A stretch of 64,000 nucleotides of DNA from Actinoallomurus sp040655075 (GTDB taxonomy: Bacteria > Actinomycetota > Actinomycetes > Streptosporangiales > Streptosporangiaceae), in assembly GCF_040655075.1 (NCBI RefSeq), contig NZ_JBFAJC010000042.1, positions 33,371-97,370 on the forward strand. Reading direction: 5' to 3'. Below the pieces are notes generated by a model. It was given only the letters and a program-made list of their open reading frames with translations, was not told the DNA's origin and searched no databases. This document shows positions 42,280-49,599 of this stretch, piece by piece. The number at the start of each line of letters is the position of its first letter. Positions within the stretch are counted from its first letter, which is position 1. The translations under genes and the position numbers were made by a program.

Positions 42280-43170
42280 TCAGCCGGCCCGGTCCGTACG
42301 GCGTCCGAGCAGGTCGATGACGCCCGTCGTGCCCTCGTCGCCGTGGCCGTCGGCGAGGCGGCGCTTCATCAGGTCGAGGTACGGCGTGAGCAGTTCCGGG
42401 CTGACGCTCTGCTCGTCGGCCGTGCGCAGCAGCGTCGCCGTCCCCGCGACCTGCATGGCGAGGTTGGAGACGACGCCACTGGTGTAGTCGCCGCTCTCCA
42501 GATGGTCGGCGGTCCCGCGCACGGACGCCGTCATGGCGGTCAGCCAGCCCGCGAGCAGGGACGCGAAGTCCTTCAGAGCGACGTCCTCCTCCCGGACCAG
42601 CGCGAACGCGTGCGCGACCCCGGCGAACATCCCGTACATCGCGCTCAGCAGCGCCACGTCGTGCAGGGCCGCCAGGCGGGGATCCTCTCCGACGTACACC
42701 GTGCCGGCCGGAACGGCCAGGGTGTCGCGGTGGGCCTCGAACAGCGGCCGGGATCCGCTGTAGAACACGTACGCCCCGGAGCCCGGAGCTCCGATCATCG
42801 GCGGGACCGCCATGATCCCGCCGTCCAGGAAGCGGGCGCCGCGGGCCCGCGCCCACGCGGCCCGGTCCCGAGCCTGGTCCGGAGTGCCCGTGGTGAGGTC
42901 GACCAGGTCCTTGCCCGTCAGGTCGGCGTCGGCCAGCGCCTCGGCGACCGAGGCGTCGTCGAGCAGGCAGACCACCACGAGGCGGCCTGCGGCAACCGCC
43001 TCGGCGGCGGTCGCCGCGACCGTCGCCCCGTCGGCGGCCAGTGGTTCGGCCCGGGCCGCCGTGCGGTTCCACACGGTGAGCGGATGCCCGGCGGCGAGCC
43101 ACGCACGGGCCAGCGCGGTGCCCATCGTGCCCAGCCCGAGAAGAGTGACAGGAGTCTTTTCCGAGTTCAT
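42280..43170 (-). CDS. NADPH-dependent imine-reductase-like oxidoreductase
   Basis: The 296-residue protein has an N-terminal Rossmann motif (VTLLGLGTMGTALARAWLAAGHPLTVWNRT), the conserved VDLTTGTPDQAR and GARFLDGGIMAVPPMIGAPGSGAYVFYSGS, and a C-terminal helical domain with LLSAMYGMFAGVAHAFAL. The substitution pattern follows bacterial imine reductases rather than 3-hydroxyisobutyrate dehydrogenases, which keep a catalytic Lys. It would reduce cyclic imines or perform reductive amination with NADPH. It is divergent from an HxlR regulator across an 18 bp palindrome and is probably inducible. Confidence 0.8.
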   Translation of the reverse strand: MNSEKTPVTLLGLGTMGTALARAWLAAGHPLTVWNRTAARAEPLAADGATVAATAAEAVAAGRLVVVCLLDDASVAEALADADLTGKDLVDLTTGTPDQARDRAAWARARGARFLDGGIMAVPPMIGAPGSGAYVFYSGSRPLFEAHRDTLAVPAGTVYVGEDPRLAALHDVALLSAMYGMFAGVAHAFALVREEDVALKDFASLLAGWLTAMTASVRGTADHLESGDYTSGVVSNLAMQVAGTATLLRTADEQSVSPELLTPYLDLMKRRLADGHGDEGTTGVIDLLGRRTDRAG

Positions 43171-43209
43171 GCTGGTTAGGCTGGTGCGCAGGGCCCGAAA
43201 CGATCAAGT

Positions 43210-43227
43210 ACGCACTTCGAAGTGCGT
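43210..43227. promoter_or_regulatory. 18 bp perfect palindrome, probable HxlR operator
   Basis: ACGCACTTCGAAGTGCGT is its own reverse complement and lies in the 90 bp between the divergent imine-reductase-like and HxlR genes, 34 bases before the regulator start. Position and symmetry fit binding of a dimeric winged-helix regulator. Confidence 0.7.
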
Positions 43228-43260
43228 GGTGACCGCGAGGTAAGCGAGCAGGCAGGAGAG

Positions 43261-43644
43261 ATGGAGTTGGCGACCGTACGCAGGCCCGGTAGCTACGTGT
43301 GCGGCATCGACGCCGCCATGGACGTCATCGGCGGGAAGTGGAAGGTGCTGATCCTCTGGGCGCTCAACGAGCGGCCGTGCCGGTTCGGCGAACTGCGACG
43401 GAACCTGCCCGGTATCACGGAGAAGGTGCTCGCCTCGCACCTGCGGGAGCTCGAGGAGGACGGCATCGTGCACCGTGAGGCGTACGACGAGGTACCGCCC
43501 CACGTGGAGTACTCGCTGACCGCGCTCGGCGTCTCGCTCAACGCCGCGCTCGCCCCCCTCGGCGCGTGGGGCCGCGCGAACATCCTCGGCGGCGCGTACG
43601 CCCACGCCTCCGCGCGGGAGACCACCACCCCGACGTCGACCTGA
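43261..43644 (+). CDS. HxlR-family transcriptional regulator
   Basis: The 127-residue protein shows the HxlR signature: CGIDAAMDVIGGKWKVLILWALNERPCRFGELRRNLPGITEKVLASHLRELEEDGIVHREAYDEVPPHVEYSLTALG. The N-terminal Cys before the first helix is the position oxidised in redox-sensing members. ATG 43261 is selected for the GGAGAG box. It is likely to control the divergent imine reductase gene and itself. Confidence 0.9.
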   Translation: MELATVRRPGSYVCGIDAAMDVIGGKWKVLILWALNERPCRFGELRRNLPGITEKVLASHLRELEEDGIVHREAYDEVPPHVEYSLTALGVSLNAALAPLGAWGRANILGGAYAHASARETTTPTST

Positions 43645-43673
43645 CCGGCCGGACGGGTGCCCGCCGTCCGCGC

Positions 43674-43886
43674 TCAGGAGCCGAAGAAGCTCGCCATCGG
43701 CCCGCCGTCATCCGGGCGGTCGCCCTCGGCGAGGTACCGGTCCACCTGCCGTCGGTCGTAGCCGCGCAGTACGACGTCGAAGGTGGGCCGGGGCGTGCCC
43801 GTGGGGTCGTCGGCCAGGCGCCGGAGGTACTCGTCGACCTGGCGGCGGTCGTAACCGCGCCAGGTGATATCGAACGCGTCGTTCAC
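43674..43886 (-). CDS. 70-residue protein with two DivIVA-type RGYD motifs
   Basis: The protein consists almost entirely of two copies of a 25-residue unit: FDITWRGYDRRQVDEYLRRLADDP and FDVVLRGYDRRQVDRYLAEGD, followed by GGPMASFFGS. F-x(4)-RGYD-x(2)-QVD-x-YL is the membrane-curvature and septum-binding N-terminal motif of DivIVA/Wag31, but the coiled coil that normally follows is missing. It may bind the membrane or cap DivIVA assemblies at poles. GGAGG-like GGGAGGAACC precedes the start. Confidence 0.65.
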   Translation of the reverse strand: MNDAFDITWRGYDRRQVDEYLRRLADDPTGTPRPTFDVVLRGYDRRQVDRYLAEGDRPDDGGPMASFFGS

Positions 43887-44084
43887 GGCGGTTCCTCCCG
43901 CGTCGTCGGATCCTATTGATCATCTCAGGCGACGCGATCGCGGCGGGACCGGATGCGGGATGAGCGGTCCCCGGCCGTGACGGACCGGCGCATCCTGAGG
44001 CGTACGGCGAGTGAGGATGGTCCATGTTCCGCGAGGGCGATTGGACCTGGGGCCGGGCCCGACACCAGATCTAGCGTACGGACG

Positions 44085-44711
44085 GTGACCCATCCCCTCC
44101 TGTTCCTGCTGGCGGCGCTCACCCTCGTCGCCGTCCCCGGACCGAACCATCTCTACATCACGACGCGGAGCGTCGGCGAAGGACGCCGTGCGGGCATCGC
44201 CTCGGCGCTCGGCGTCGAGACCGGGACGCTGGTGCACGTCCTCGCCGCGGCAGCCGGCCTGTCCGCGCTGGTGGCCGCCTCGGCGACGGCGTTCGGCGCG
44301 GTGCGGTACGCCGGGGCGGCCTACCTCGTCTACCTCGCCGTGCGGACCCTGCGCCGCGGCGACGACGAGGGCCTGGTGCTCGAGCCGCGGCCGCTCCGGC
44401 GTGTCTATCTCGACGGCGTCCTGGTCAACCTGTTCAACCCGAAAGTGATCCTCTTCTTCCTGGCGTTCCTGCCGCAGTTCGTGGACGAGCAGGCGGGCGC
44501 GGTGCCCGTCCAGATCGTCGTCATGGGGCTCGTGACGGCTCTGATCGGGCTGGCCTCCGACTTCGCGTACGCCCTCGCCGCCGGCTCGCTCGGGCACCGG
44601 CTGCGCGGCAGCCGGGCGTTCCGGCGCAGGCAGCGGTACGTGACGAGCGCCGTGTATCTCGGGCTCGGCGTGCTCACCGCGTTCGCCGGCCCCGGTCACC
44701 GGCGGCGCTGA
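44085..44711 (+). CDS. LysE/RhtB-family amino-acid exporter
   Basis: The 208-residue membrane protein has about six hydrophobic helices and the family motif VAVPGPNHLYITTRSVGEGRRAGIASALGVETG in its first loop. LVNLFNPKVILFFLAFLPQFV is also diagnostic. It exports amino acids or their derivatives by proton exchange. GTG 44085 gives the usual family length; the open frame further upstream has no similarity. Its 3' end overlaps a small remnant on the other strand. Confidence 0.85.
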   Translation: MTHPLLFLLAALTLVAVPGPNHLYITTRSVGEGRRAGIASALGVETGTLVHVLAAAAGLSALVAASATAFGAVRYAGAAYLVYLAVRTLRRGDDEGLVLEPRPLRRVYLDGVLVNLFNPKVILFFLAFLPQFVDEQAGAVPVQIVVMGLVTALIGLASDFAYALAAGSLGHRLRGSRAFRRRQRYVTSAVYLGLGVLTAFAGPGHRRR

Positions 44712-44833
44712 GCCAGGCGCACCGGGTCGTCCGACGCCTCGAGTGCGACGGTGAAGACCCTGCGGGCCTCGGCCCACGCGCCACGTCGTAAGAGGTCGCG
44801 GCCTTCTCGTAGCCGGTCGGCGATCATCGTCAT
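44696..44833 (-). pseudogene. N-terminal remnant of a TPR/LuxR-type protein
   Basis: A 45-codon frame reads MTMIADRLREGRDLLRRGAW then AEARRVFTVALEASDDPV. This is the start of actinobacterial TPR-containing LuxR regulators, whose first helical hairpin has this form. It then breaks into unrelated sequence and a stop inside the LysE gene end. It is far too short to be the whole protein and is probably a 3'-truncated fragment. Identification is tentative. Confidence 0.35.
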
Positions 44834-44861
44834 ACTCGCATCATCGCTCACCCGTAGAGGG

Positions 44862-45095
44862 CTGGCATCCCGGCGCGTGGCTCGGTGAGAACGTCGCCGG
44901 GTCCCTGCTCGGCCACGACCCCGAACATCCGATCACCGGCGGGGGAGTCGTCGACTGGGCCGACCTCGCGCGGGCCTTCGCCGCCCTCGACGAGATCGTC
45001 GAGGGCGTCGGCGTCACGCACGGCCCGCCGAGGACCCGCGAACCGTCACGACCATTGCGGTACGCCCCCAGCCATCCCATTCTCAGGAGGTATGC
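44862..45095 (+). other. Coding-like remnant of unknown origin
   Basis: The plus strand reads GWHPGAWLGENVAGSLLGHD then PEHPITGGGVVDWADLARAFAALDEIVEG in one frame, with strong third-position GC bias but no credible start. It lies between two other gene fragments in a 545-base stretch without an intact gene. I do not recognise the parent family. Confidence 0.3.
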
Positions 45096-45260
45096 ATGCC
45101 GTACATCGAACTGGGCAACGACTCGCCGCGGATCCTCGGCCTCTTCCGCTACCGCCTCGAGACGGGACGGCTGATGAGCGAGATGGTCGAGGTCCTGCTG
45201 CGCGGCCCGAGCCCGCTGACCCCAGATCCGACCCGCTTGAAAGGTAGGACCGGCCTGTGA
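45096..45260 (+). pseudogene. Carboxymuconolactone-decarboxylase/AhpD-like protein, N-terminal fragment
   Basis: A good ribosome-binding site (AGGAGGTATGC) precedes a 54-codon frame reading MPYIELGNDSPRILGLFRYR then LETGRLMSEMVEVLLRGPSPLTP. This matches the N-terminus of peroxidase-related CMD proteins, where the next segment should run into the Cys-x-x-Cys active site. Here it turns into DPTRLKGRTGL and stops, overlapping the next gene's GTG. The catalytic part is lost, although the peptide may still be translated. Confidence 0.55.
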
Positions 45261-46096
45261 CCATCACCGATGCGCAATGGAAGGCCGCGCGCGAGACCCT
45301 GCGCGCGGCGGGGGACCGGTTCACACGACTGGTCCGCACGAGCGAGCCGCGGGCGATGGCGACGGCGGACTGGTCCGTCGCGGACACCGCCGCGCACGTG
45401 GCCGTCATCGCCTTGATGAACACCAAGCTGGTGACCTCCGAGCCGTTCCCCTTCCCGAAGGCGCATGAGATCTTCGAGACGGCCAGGGTGGAGACCGTCG
45501 CGGATTTCAACGACGTGACGCTGCGGGAGTTCACCGAACGGGACGTGCCGACCCTCGCCGGGCGGCTGACGGAGGACATCGACCGCATCCTGTCGTCCAC
45601 CGCCGACCACGACCCCGACGAGCCGCTGCCCTGGCTCGGCGGGGCGCGGATCCCGGTCGCCGGCGTGTTCGCTCATCTGACCAACGAACTGCTGATCCAC
45701 GGCCGCGACGTCGCTCGTGCCACCGGCGTTCGGTGGGAGATCGACCCGGCCGACGCCGCCCAGTTCTTCGAGATCTTCCTCGTGGGAGTGACGCGTTACG
45801 GCTCGGGGCACCTGCTCGACACCGACAGACCCATCTCGGACCGGCGCGTCGCCGTGGAGTTCCGTTCCCGGTACACCACGCCCGTGACGATGGTCCTGGA
45901 CCGTGGTCAGGTCTCGCTGGCGGCGCCACGGCCCGACGACGACGTACGCCTGTTCTACGACCCGGCGACCCTGGCCCTCATGCTCTTCGGCCGGGTCAGC
46001 CGCGCGCGGGCCGCGCTGACCGGGAAGGTCGTCGTCTGGGGCCGGCGGCCGTGGCTGCTCCCGATCTTCCTCAAGAAGATGCGCCTGCCCTCGTGA
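45257..46096 (+). CDS. Mycothiol-dependent maleylpyruvate-isomerase-like (DinB-fold) protein
   Basis: The 279-residue protein has the four-helix DinB/MDMPI N-terminal domain. ATADWSVADTAAHVAVIA supplies the first metal-ligand His and VFAHLTNELLIHGRDVARATG the HxxxxxHG pair. A C-terminal SCP2-like sterol-carrier domain follows (RLFYDPATLALMLFGRVSRARAALTGKVVVWGR). Such proteins are widespread in actinobacteria and use or protect with mycothiol, but most have no known substrate. The GTG start overlaps the truncated CMD frame and may rely on its strong ribosome-binding site. Confidence 0.8.
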   Translation: MTITDAQWKAARETLRAAGDRFTRLVRTSEPRAMATADWSVADTAAHVAVIALMNTKLVTSEPFPFPKAHEIFETARVETVADFNDVTLREFTERDVPTLAGRLTEDIDRILSSTADHDPDEPLPWLGGARIPVAGVFAHLTNELLIHGRDVARATGVRWEIDPADAAQFFEIFLVGVTRYGSGHLLDTDRPISDRRVAVEFRSRYTTPVTMVLDRGQVSLAAPRPDDDVRLFYDPATLALMLFGRVSRARAALTGKVVVWGRRPWLLPIFLKKMRLPS

Positions 46097-46099
46097 GGT

Positions 46100-47002
46100 T
46101 CACGGGCGAGGGGTCAGCTCGGCGAGGAGCGCGGTGAGCGTCGTGCCCAGCGGGGCGTCCATGGTCAACAGCGCCTCGGCGTCGCCCCGCGTGACGCCCT
46201 GGTTGACGATCGCGACCGGGATGGACCGCTCGGCGGCGCGACGCACGAACCGGTACCCCGACATGACGGTCAGCGAGGACCCGAGGACGAGGAGGGTGCC
46301 GGCCCGCTCGGTCAGCGCGTAACAGTCCTCGACCCGCGGGCGCGGGACGTTCTCGCCGAAGAAGATGACGTCCGGTTTGAGCACCCCGCCGCAGTCCCGA
46401 CAGTCGACGGTACGAAAGGAGTCGATACGGTCGTCGTCCAGCACCGCGTCACCGTCGGGATTGATCACGCTGGCCTCGGCGTCCCAACCGGGGTTGGCCG
46501 CGCGCAGGCGCTCGTCGAGCTCCTCGCGCGGCGTGCGCCGCCCGCACGCGAGGCAGACGACGCGGTCGAGGCTGCCGTGCAGCTCGATGACGTCCCGCGC
46601 GCCGGCGTCCTGGTGCAGGCCGTCGACGTTCTGGGTGATGACCCCGGCCAGCAGTCCGCGCCGCTGGAACTCGGCCACCGCGCGGTGACCGTCGTTGGGC
46701 GCGGCCCGCGCGACGTGCCGCCAGCCCAGGTGGCTGCGCGCCCAGTAGCGCCGCCGGGCCGCCTCGCTGCCGACGAAGGTCTGGTATGTCATCGGGGTGG
46801 CACTCCGCTGACGACCGGTCTCACCCCGGTAATCCGGGATGCCGGACTCGGTGGACAGCCCGGCCCCGCTCAGGACCACCACATCGCCGTCGGCGACCAG
46901 GTCGACCAGCATCGCGAAAGCGGTGCCGAACGCCGGATCCGCGCCGAGAATCGCCGCTCCGCCCGCGCCACCCGGCCTGATGTGAAGTCCGCCGTCGTCC
47001 AC
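46100..47002 (-). CDS. Sir2-family NAD-dependent protein deacylase
   Basis: The protein of about 300 residues has the sirtuin motifs VVLSGAGLSTESGIPDYRG (NAD binding), VITQNVDGLHQDAG, the catalytic His in VIELHGSLDRVVC and four zinc Cys (CLACG and CRDCGG). LVLGSSLTVMSGYRFV and VAIVNQG complete the pocket. It removes acyl groups from lysines using NAD+. Several GTG codons could start it (47014, 47002); GGAGGGG lies upstream of both. Convergent with the MDMPI-like gene by four bases. Confidence 0.85.
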   Translation of the reverse strand: MDDGGLHIRPGGAGGAAILGADPAFGTAFAMLVDLVADGDVVVLSGAGLSTESGIPDYRGETGRQRSATPMTYQTFVGSEAARRRYWARSHLGWRHVARAAPNDGHRAVAEFQRRGLLAGVITQNVDGLHQDAGARDVIELHGSLDRVVCLACGRRTPREELDERLRAANPGWDAEASVINPDGDAVLDDDRIDSFRTVDCRDCGGVLKPDVIFFGENVPRPRVEDCYALTERAGTLLVLGSSLTVMSGYRFVRRAAERSIPVAIVNQGVTRGDAEALLTMDAPLGTTLTALLAELTPRP

Positions 47003-47130
47003 CGCCCCAGTCACCCCTCCATGATGCGCGATGCCCGCCCCTGCCCGAGCCGGCCGGGCGGTGGTGAGACCGTCGGAGGGGACCTCTACGATGCGGTGCG
47101 TTCCCGAACCCACGGTGGTAGGAAGACCTG

Positions 47131-47469
47131 ATGGCGAACCAGCGCGTTGCACGGGCCCTGGAGTCGATGCGGAGCCCGGATCCGGCGCTCCGGGCGCAGG
47201 GTTTCGACTTCCTGCGCGAGCACTCCGACACGTACGTCGACGAGATCGTCACGGCGTTCGGCCAGGAGCACGACGACGACCTGCGCGGCCTGCTCCTCGA
47301 GCTCATCGCCGAGGCCCGGTCTCCGGGGGCTCTGACGGTCCTGGCGGATCAGCTCGACAGCGAGGACGAGTCGCTGCGGTTCTGGGCGATCCGGGGTCTG
47401 GAGATGCTCGACAGCGCCGAGGCCCGCCAGGCCCTCCATCGAGCGCGCGTCAACGGCTGGCTCGCCTGA
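47131..47469 (+). CDS. Small HEAT-repeat protein
   Basis: The 112-residue protein is made of three to four alpha-helical HEAT-like repeats (VARALESMRSPDPALRAQGFDFLREH, DDLRGLLLELIAEARSPGALTVLADQLDSEDESLRFWAIRGLEMLDSAEARQAL). No catalytic residues; probably a protein-binding adaptor. GTAGGAAG precedes the ATG. It is divergent from the sirtuin gene, with starts about 130 bases apart. Confidence 0.65.
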   Translation: MANQRVARALESMRSPDPALRAQGFDFLREHSDTYVDEIVTAFGQEHDDDLRGLLLELIAEARSPGALTVLADQLDSEDESLRFWAIRGLEMLDSAEARQALHRARVNGWLA

Positions 47470-47499
47470 CGTCTCGGCCGCGTGCCTTGATCGTCCGCG

Positions 47500-47521
47500 G
47501 TGTAGTCTCCGTGTACTACAC
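47500..47521. promoter_or_regulatory. TAC-type dyad upstream of membrane protein gene
   Basis: GTGTAGT (47500-47506) and ACTACAC (47515-47521) are perfect inverted arms around 8 bases. They sit 14 bases before the GTG start of the membrane protein gene. TAC/GTA-rich dyads of this form are typical targets of BlaI/CopY-family repressors; no such gene is in the window. Confidence 0.5.
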
Positions 47522-47534
47522 GCCGTAGTAGTCG

Positions 47535-48182
47535 GTGAGGTCATTGCGTCCGCCTGGGTGGTTCCGTCTGATGCGCGCCGGGGTCTTCGCCTCGGTGTGC
47601 GTCGTGCTGTCCATGGCCGGGCACGACATGATGGCCGCCCGGCCGGCCCCCGCCTGGGCCGGCTGGATCGCCCTGCCCGTCGTCACGGCGGTCGGCTACT
47701 GCCTCGCCGATCGGCGGCGGTCGGCCTGGTGGATCGTCCTGGCCGTCGAGGTCGCGCAGGCCTGCCTGCACCAGTGGTTCACCTGGGCCACGCCCTCCAC
47801 CCCCGGGCATTTCGTCATGACCATGCACGGCGGCGTACATCATGTCGTCGGCGCGCCCCCGCCCGTACGGCACGGCGCGTCGGCCGGGCTCGGCATGCTC
47901 GGCGCCCACGCGGTCGCCGGAATGCTCGTCGCCCTGTGGCTGTACGTCGGCGAACGCGCCCTCTGGCGCGCGCTGAGCGCACTCGGCGAGTCCCTCCTCG
48001 GCCGTACGCTGCGGGCGCTGGTCCTGCTGGCACACGCGGACCTCCGCACGCCCCCGCGCCCGCCCGCCGGACCGTGCCGCCGCGACGACGACACCCCGCC
48101 CGTCATGGCCGCACTCCGGCACGTCCTCGTGCGACGCGGCCCTCCTCGGAACCTCGGCGTTCCCGCGAACGCCCTCATCTGA
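47535..48182 (+). CDS. His/Met-rich integral membrane protein, possible metal homeostasis
   Basis: The 215-residue protein has about four predicted membrane helices (VFASVCVVLSMAGHDMMAARP, WAGWIALPVVTAVGYCLADR, WWIVLAVEVAQACLHQWF, GMLGAHAVAGMLVALWLYVG). Met/His clusters lie in the segments between them (GHDMM, HQWFTW, MTMHGGVHHVVG), and the C-terminus is basic and cytosolic. Similar proteins occur beside copper genes in actinobacteria as I recall. The dyad upstream and the ABC importer downstream support metal handling, but ligand and direction of transport are unknown. Confidence 0.55.
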   Translation: MRSLRPPGWFRLMRAGVFASVCVVLSMAGHDMMAARPAPAWAGWIALPVVTAVGYCLADRRRSAWWIVLAVEVAQACLHQWFTWATPSTPGHFVMTMHGGVHHVVGAPPPVRHGASAGLGMLGAHAVAGMLVALWLYVGERALWRALSALGESLLGRTLRALVLLAHADLRTPPRPPAGPCRRDDDTPPVMAALRHVLVRRGPPRNLGVPANALI

Positions 48183-48474
48183 TCACCGCCCGTCCCGACG
48201 ACGCGCGGCGTCCACCCGGTCGCCCCTGCGTCCGCGTCGGACACCGCTTCGCGGCGTTTCGGCGTTCCCACGTCAGGCACTCGAGCGCGGTCACACCCGG
48301 GCCTCGCACGGGGTCGGTCGTGCGCGGGTGCGCCCTGCGCGGCGCACGGCGCGGCAGGCGTGGTGCCCGCGCTCGTCGCCGGCCGGATCGGCGACCGCCG
48401 CGCCGGGCCCCGCCATGCGGCGCCTACCGGGTCGGGGCGGCGTGTTCCATCCGCATGTCCTTCCGAGGAGCAAC
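48183..48474. other. 292-base gap upstream of ABC importer operon
   Basis: I looked for a cobalamin riboswitch or iron box here, because the operon is of the BtuF/FecB type, and found no recognisable conserved core of either. Only CGAGGAG (the ribosome-binding site of the next gene) is clear. Confidence 0.4.
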
Positions 48475-49599
48475 ATGTCTTTTCCGCGTGCCCTGGCACG
48501 AGCGTCGAGCCCGTCGACGACCCGACCTGGACGGGCCACCAAGACGCTCGCCGCGTTGACCGCGGCGGTCGTCGTGACCGCCGCCGGCTGCGGCACCGAG
48601 CCCGTACGATCCGGCGCGTCCGCGCCGGACGACGCCGCGCCCCGCAGGACCTCCTATCCGCTGACCGTCGACAACTGCGGGCAGAAGGTGAGGTTCACCC
48701 GCCCGCCGAGCCGGGTGCTGATCCTCAATGGCACGTCGGTGGGGGAGGTCGAGAGCTTCATCATGCTCGGTCTGACCCGCCCCATCCTGGCGAACGTCCA
48801 GCACTACGGGGTGTCGGACGACCCGTCCATGGTCGCCGCCATCAAGGCGCTGCCCACCCGGGGCCTGACGATGAACAAGAACTTCGACGTCCCCGCCGAG
48901 CAGGTGCTGGCGGCACGGCCCGACCTGGTGGTCTCCACCTGGTCCGGCGGGTTCGACGCCCGCAACGGCTTCGCGACCCGCGAACGGCTCGCGGCGGCGG
49001 GCATCAACTCGCTCGTCAACCCCGTCAACTGCGCGAACGGCAAACCGGACGCGTCTCCGGCGGAGAAGGAGGCGTGGCGGCACGCGTCGATCGAGTCGTC
49101 GTTCCGGTTCATGACGCTGCTCGGGCGGATCTTCGACGTGCAGGTCAAGGCCGCGCAGACGGTCGGCGCGCTTCGCGCCCGTGTGCGGGCCGTCCGGGCG
49201 AAGGTGGCCGGGAAGCCGCCGCGGAAGGTGCTCATCGCCTATCCGGGGATGTCGATGATGAACGCCAACGGCCTGCCCGCGATCATGACCGGTGGCATCT
49301 ACGACGACGTCATCAAGGCCGCGGGCGGGGCGAACTCCTTCGCCGGACGGTCCGAGGACACGACACGCACCCTCGACAAGGAGCAACTGGCCACCGCCCA
49401 GGTCGACGTCCTGGTCGTCGGAGCCTTCACCCCGACCGAGAAACCCGCCGAAGAGGCCGAGCGTCTGTTCGCCGCCTATCCGCAGTGGCAGGCGTCGAAG
49501 ACCCGCACGTACACGGTCGTCTCGGACGGCGCGTATCTGGGGCCGATGAACGCCTGGGCCGTCGAGAAGTTCGCGAAGGTGATCCACCCCGATGCCTGA
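48475..49599 (+). CDS. Iron-chelate/cobalamin-type ABC importer binding lipoprotein
   Basis: The 374-residue protein has a lipoprotein signal with lipobox TAAGC (Cys39) and a class III (TroA/BtuF-like) binding fold: VRFTRPPSRVLILNGTSVGEVESFIMLGL, PAEQVLAARPDLVVSTWSGGF, AYPGMSMMNANGLPAIMTGGIYDDVIKAAGG and VDVLVVGAF. It binds a metal chelate, siderophore or corrinoid outside the membrane. CGAGGAG precedes the ATG. The stop overlaps the permease start, so the three genes form an operon. Confidence 0.85.
   Translation: MSFPRALARASSPSTTRPGRATKTLAALTAAVVVTAAGCGTEPVRSGASAPDDAAPRRTSYPLTVDNCGQKVRFTRPPSRVLILNGTSVGEVESFIMLGLTRPILANVQHYGVSDDPSMVAAIKALPTRGLTMNKNFDVPAEQVLAARPDLVVSTWSGGFDARNGFATRERLAAAGINSLVNPVNCANGKPDASPAEKEAWRHASIESSFRFMTLLGRIFDVQVKAAQTVGALRARVRAVRAKVAGKPPRKVLIAYPGMSMMNANGLPAIMTGGIYDDVIKAAGGANSFAGRSEDTTRTLDKEQLATAQVDVLVVGAFTPTEKPAEEAERLFAAYPQWQASKTRTYTVVSDGAYLGPMNAWAVEKFAKVIHPDA

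Noticed and set aside
48183..48474. Cobalamin riboswitch upstream of the BtuF-type importer
   Set aside because: No B12-box-like or GCCACTG-type core could be found on the plus strand.
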